Of a stretch of DNA of 60,000 bases, positions 59,799 to 60,000 are shown piece after piece. Source of the stretch: Cryptomeria japonica (taxonomy: Eukaryota; Streptophyta; Pinopsida; Cupressales; Cupressaceae); the NCBI RefSeq assembly GCF_030272615.1, contig NC_081410.1, positions 112,422,433-112,482,432 of the forward strand. The letters run 5' to 3'. A program made the translations under genes and the position numbers. Below the pieces are notes generated by a model. It ran no database searches. It saw only the letters and a program-made list of their open reading frames with translations, and was not told the DNA's origin. The first letter of the stretch is position 1; each line of letters opens with the position of its first letter.

Positions 59799-60000
59799 GC
59801 AGACATGTATGCAACATGTGGAAGCAGAGACAGGGTACATGAATTGTTTGACAAAATTCCTCCAAGAAATGTGTCTCATGGACTGCGATGGTCGTTCGAT
59901 ATGCAAAATTTGGACTTGTTGAAAAATTTTACAACCTTTGCCAGCATCCTCCCCACCTGTGCCAAAATGGGAACCTTTGGAACAGGGAATGGACATTCAT
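59799..60000 (+). pseudogene. PPR-protein fragment, broken, running off the window
   Basis: Frame one gives ADMYATCGSRDRVHELFDKI and PPRNVS. After a 2-base insertion near 59877, another frame gives WTAMVVRYAKFGLVEK, and after a further shift and apparent deletion near 59920 the first frame resumes with TTFASILPTCAKMGTF. These match consecutive repeats of plant P-L-S class pentatricopeptide proteins (typically LVDMYAKCGS, LFDKMP-RNVVSWTAMI, TFASVLPACA). Such proteins bind organellar RNA. Two frame changes in 200 bases indicate a pseudogene or a captured fragment. More may follow beyond 60000. Confidence 0.8.

Noticed and set aside
1-60000. CRISPR arrays, rRNA genes, tRNA genes
   Set aside because: No regularly spaced repeats with unique spacers and no recognisable rRNA segments or tRNA A/B boxes; only primer sites complementary to tRNA in the LTR elements.

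Overview
The window looks like gymnosperm, probably conifer, nuclear DNA. It is AT-rich, intron-bearing, and almost wholly made of old nested transposable elements. No intact host gene, rRNA, tRNA or CRISPR array was recognised. The conifer assignment is an inference from element content and decay style.

Layout. 1-1620: diverged tandem duplication rich in short palindromic motifs. 2067-4866 (-): decayed hAT transposase. 5614-8691 (+): end of a Ty3/gypsy element (integrase tail and probable 3' LTR). 8697-15221 (+): Ty1/copia element missing its 5' end, with a 3' LTR split by a ~1.3 kb insert. 15225-16060 (-): gypsy gag remnant. 16217-23549 (+): a retroelement-like region with palindromic promoter repeats, a TATA box and a long decayed ORF of unknown function, flanked by charged coiled-coil ORF remnants. 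24030-24281: microsatellites.

25313-41456 (-) is one 5'-truncated LINE holding two nested insertions. The first is a 1,200-bp solo LTR (27566-28765, target duplication CTGCC). The second is a 9.65-kb compound LTR element (29675-39322, target duplication AAAGA). The compound element reads LTR-internal-LTR-internal-LTR; its second unit is mostly deleted, and the deletion was repaired with filler copied from the neighbouring LINE. It has no pol genes, but encodes a gag-like protein with four zinc knuckles and a ~1,120-codon ORF. A second LINE remnant lies at 43040-44258 (-).

47588-56423 (+) is the most interesting part: a CACTA (En/Spm) transposon with an intron-containing TNP2-type transposase, followed by a second multi-exon gene on the same strand. 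That gene combines a SET (protein-lysine methyltransferase-like) domain with a Transposase_24-type domain. A transposon that carries its own chromatin-modifying domain is the best candidate for an undescribed system here. The window ends in a broken PPR fragment (59799-60000).

Across the decayed ORFs the in-frame stops are overwhelmingly TAG. This fits CAG-to-TAG deamination at CHG-methylated cytosines, and one case is visible directly when the two gag copies are compared.
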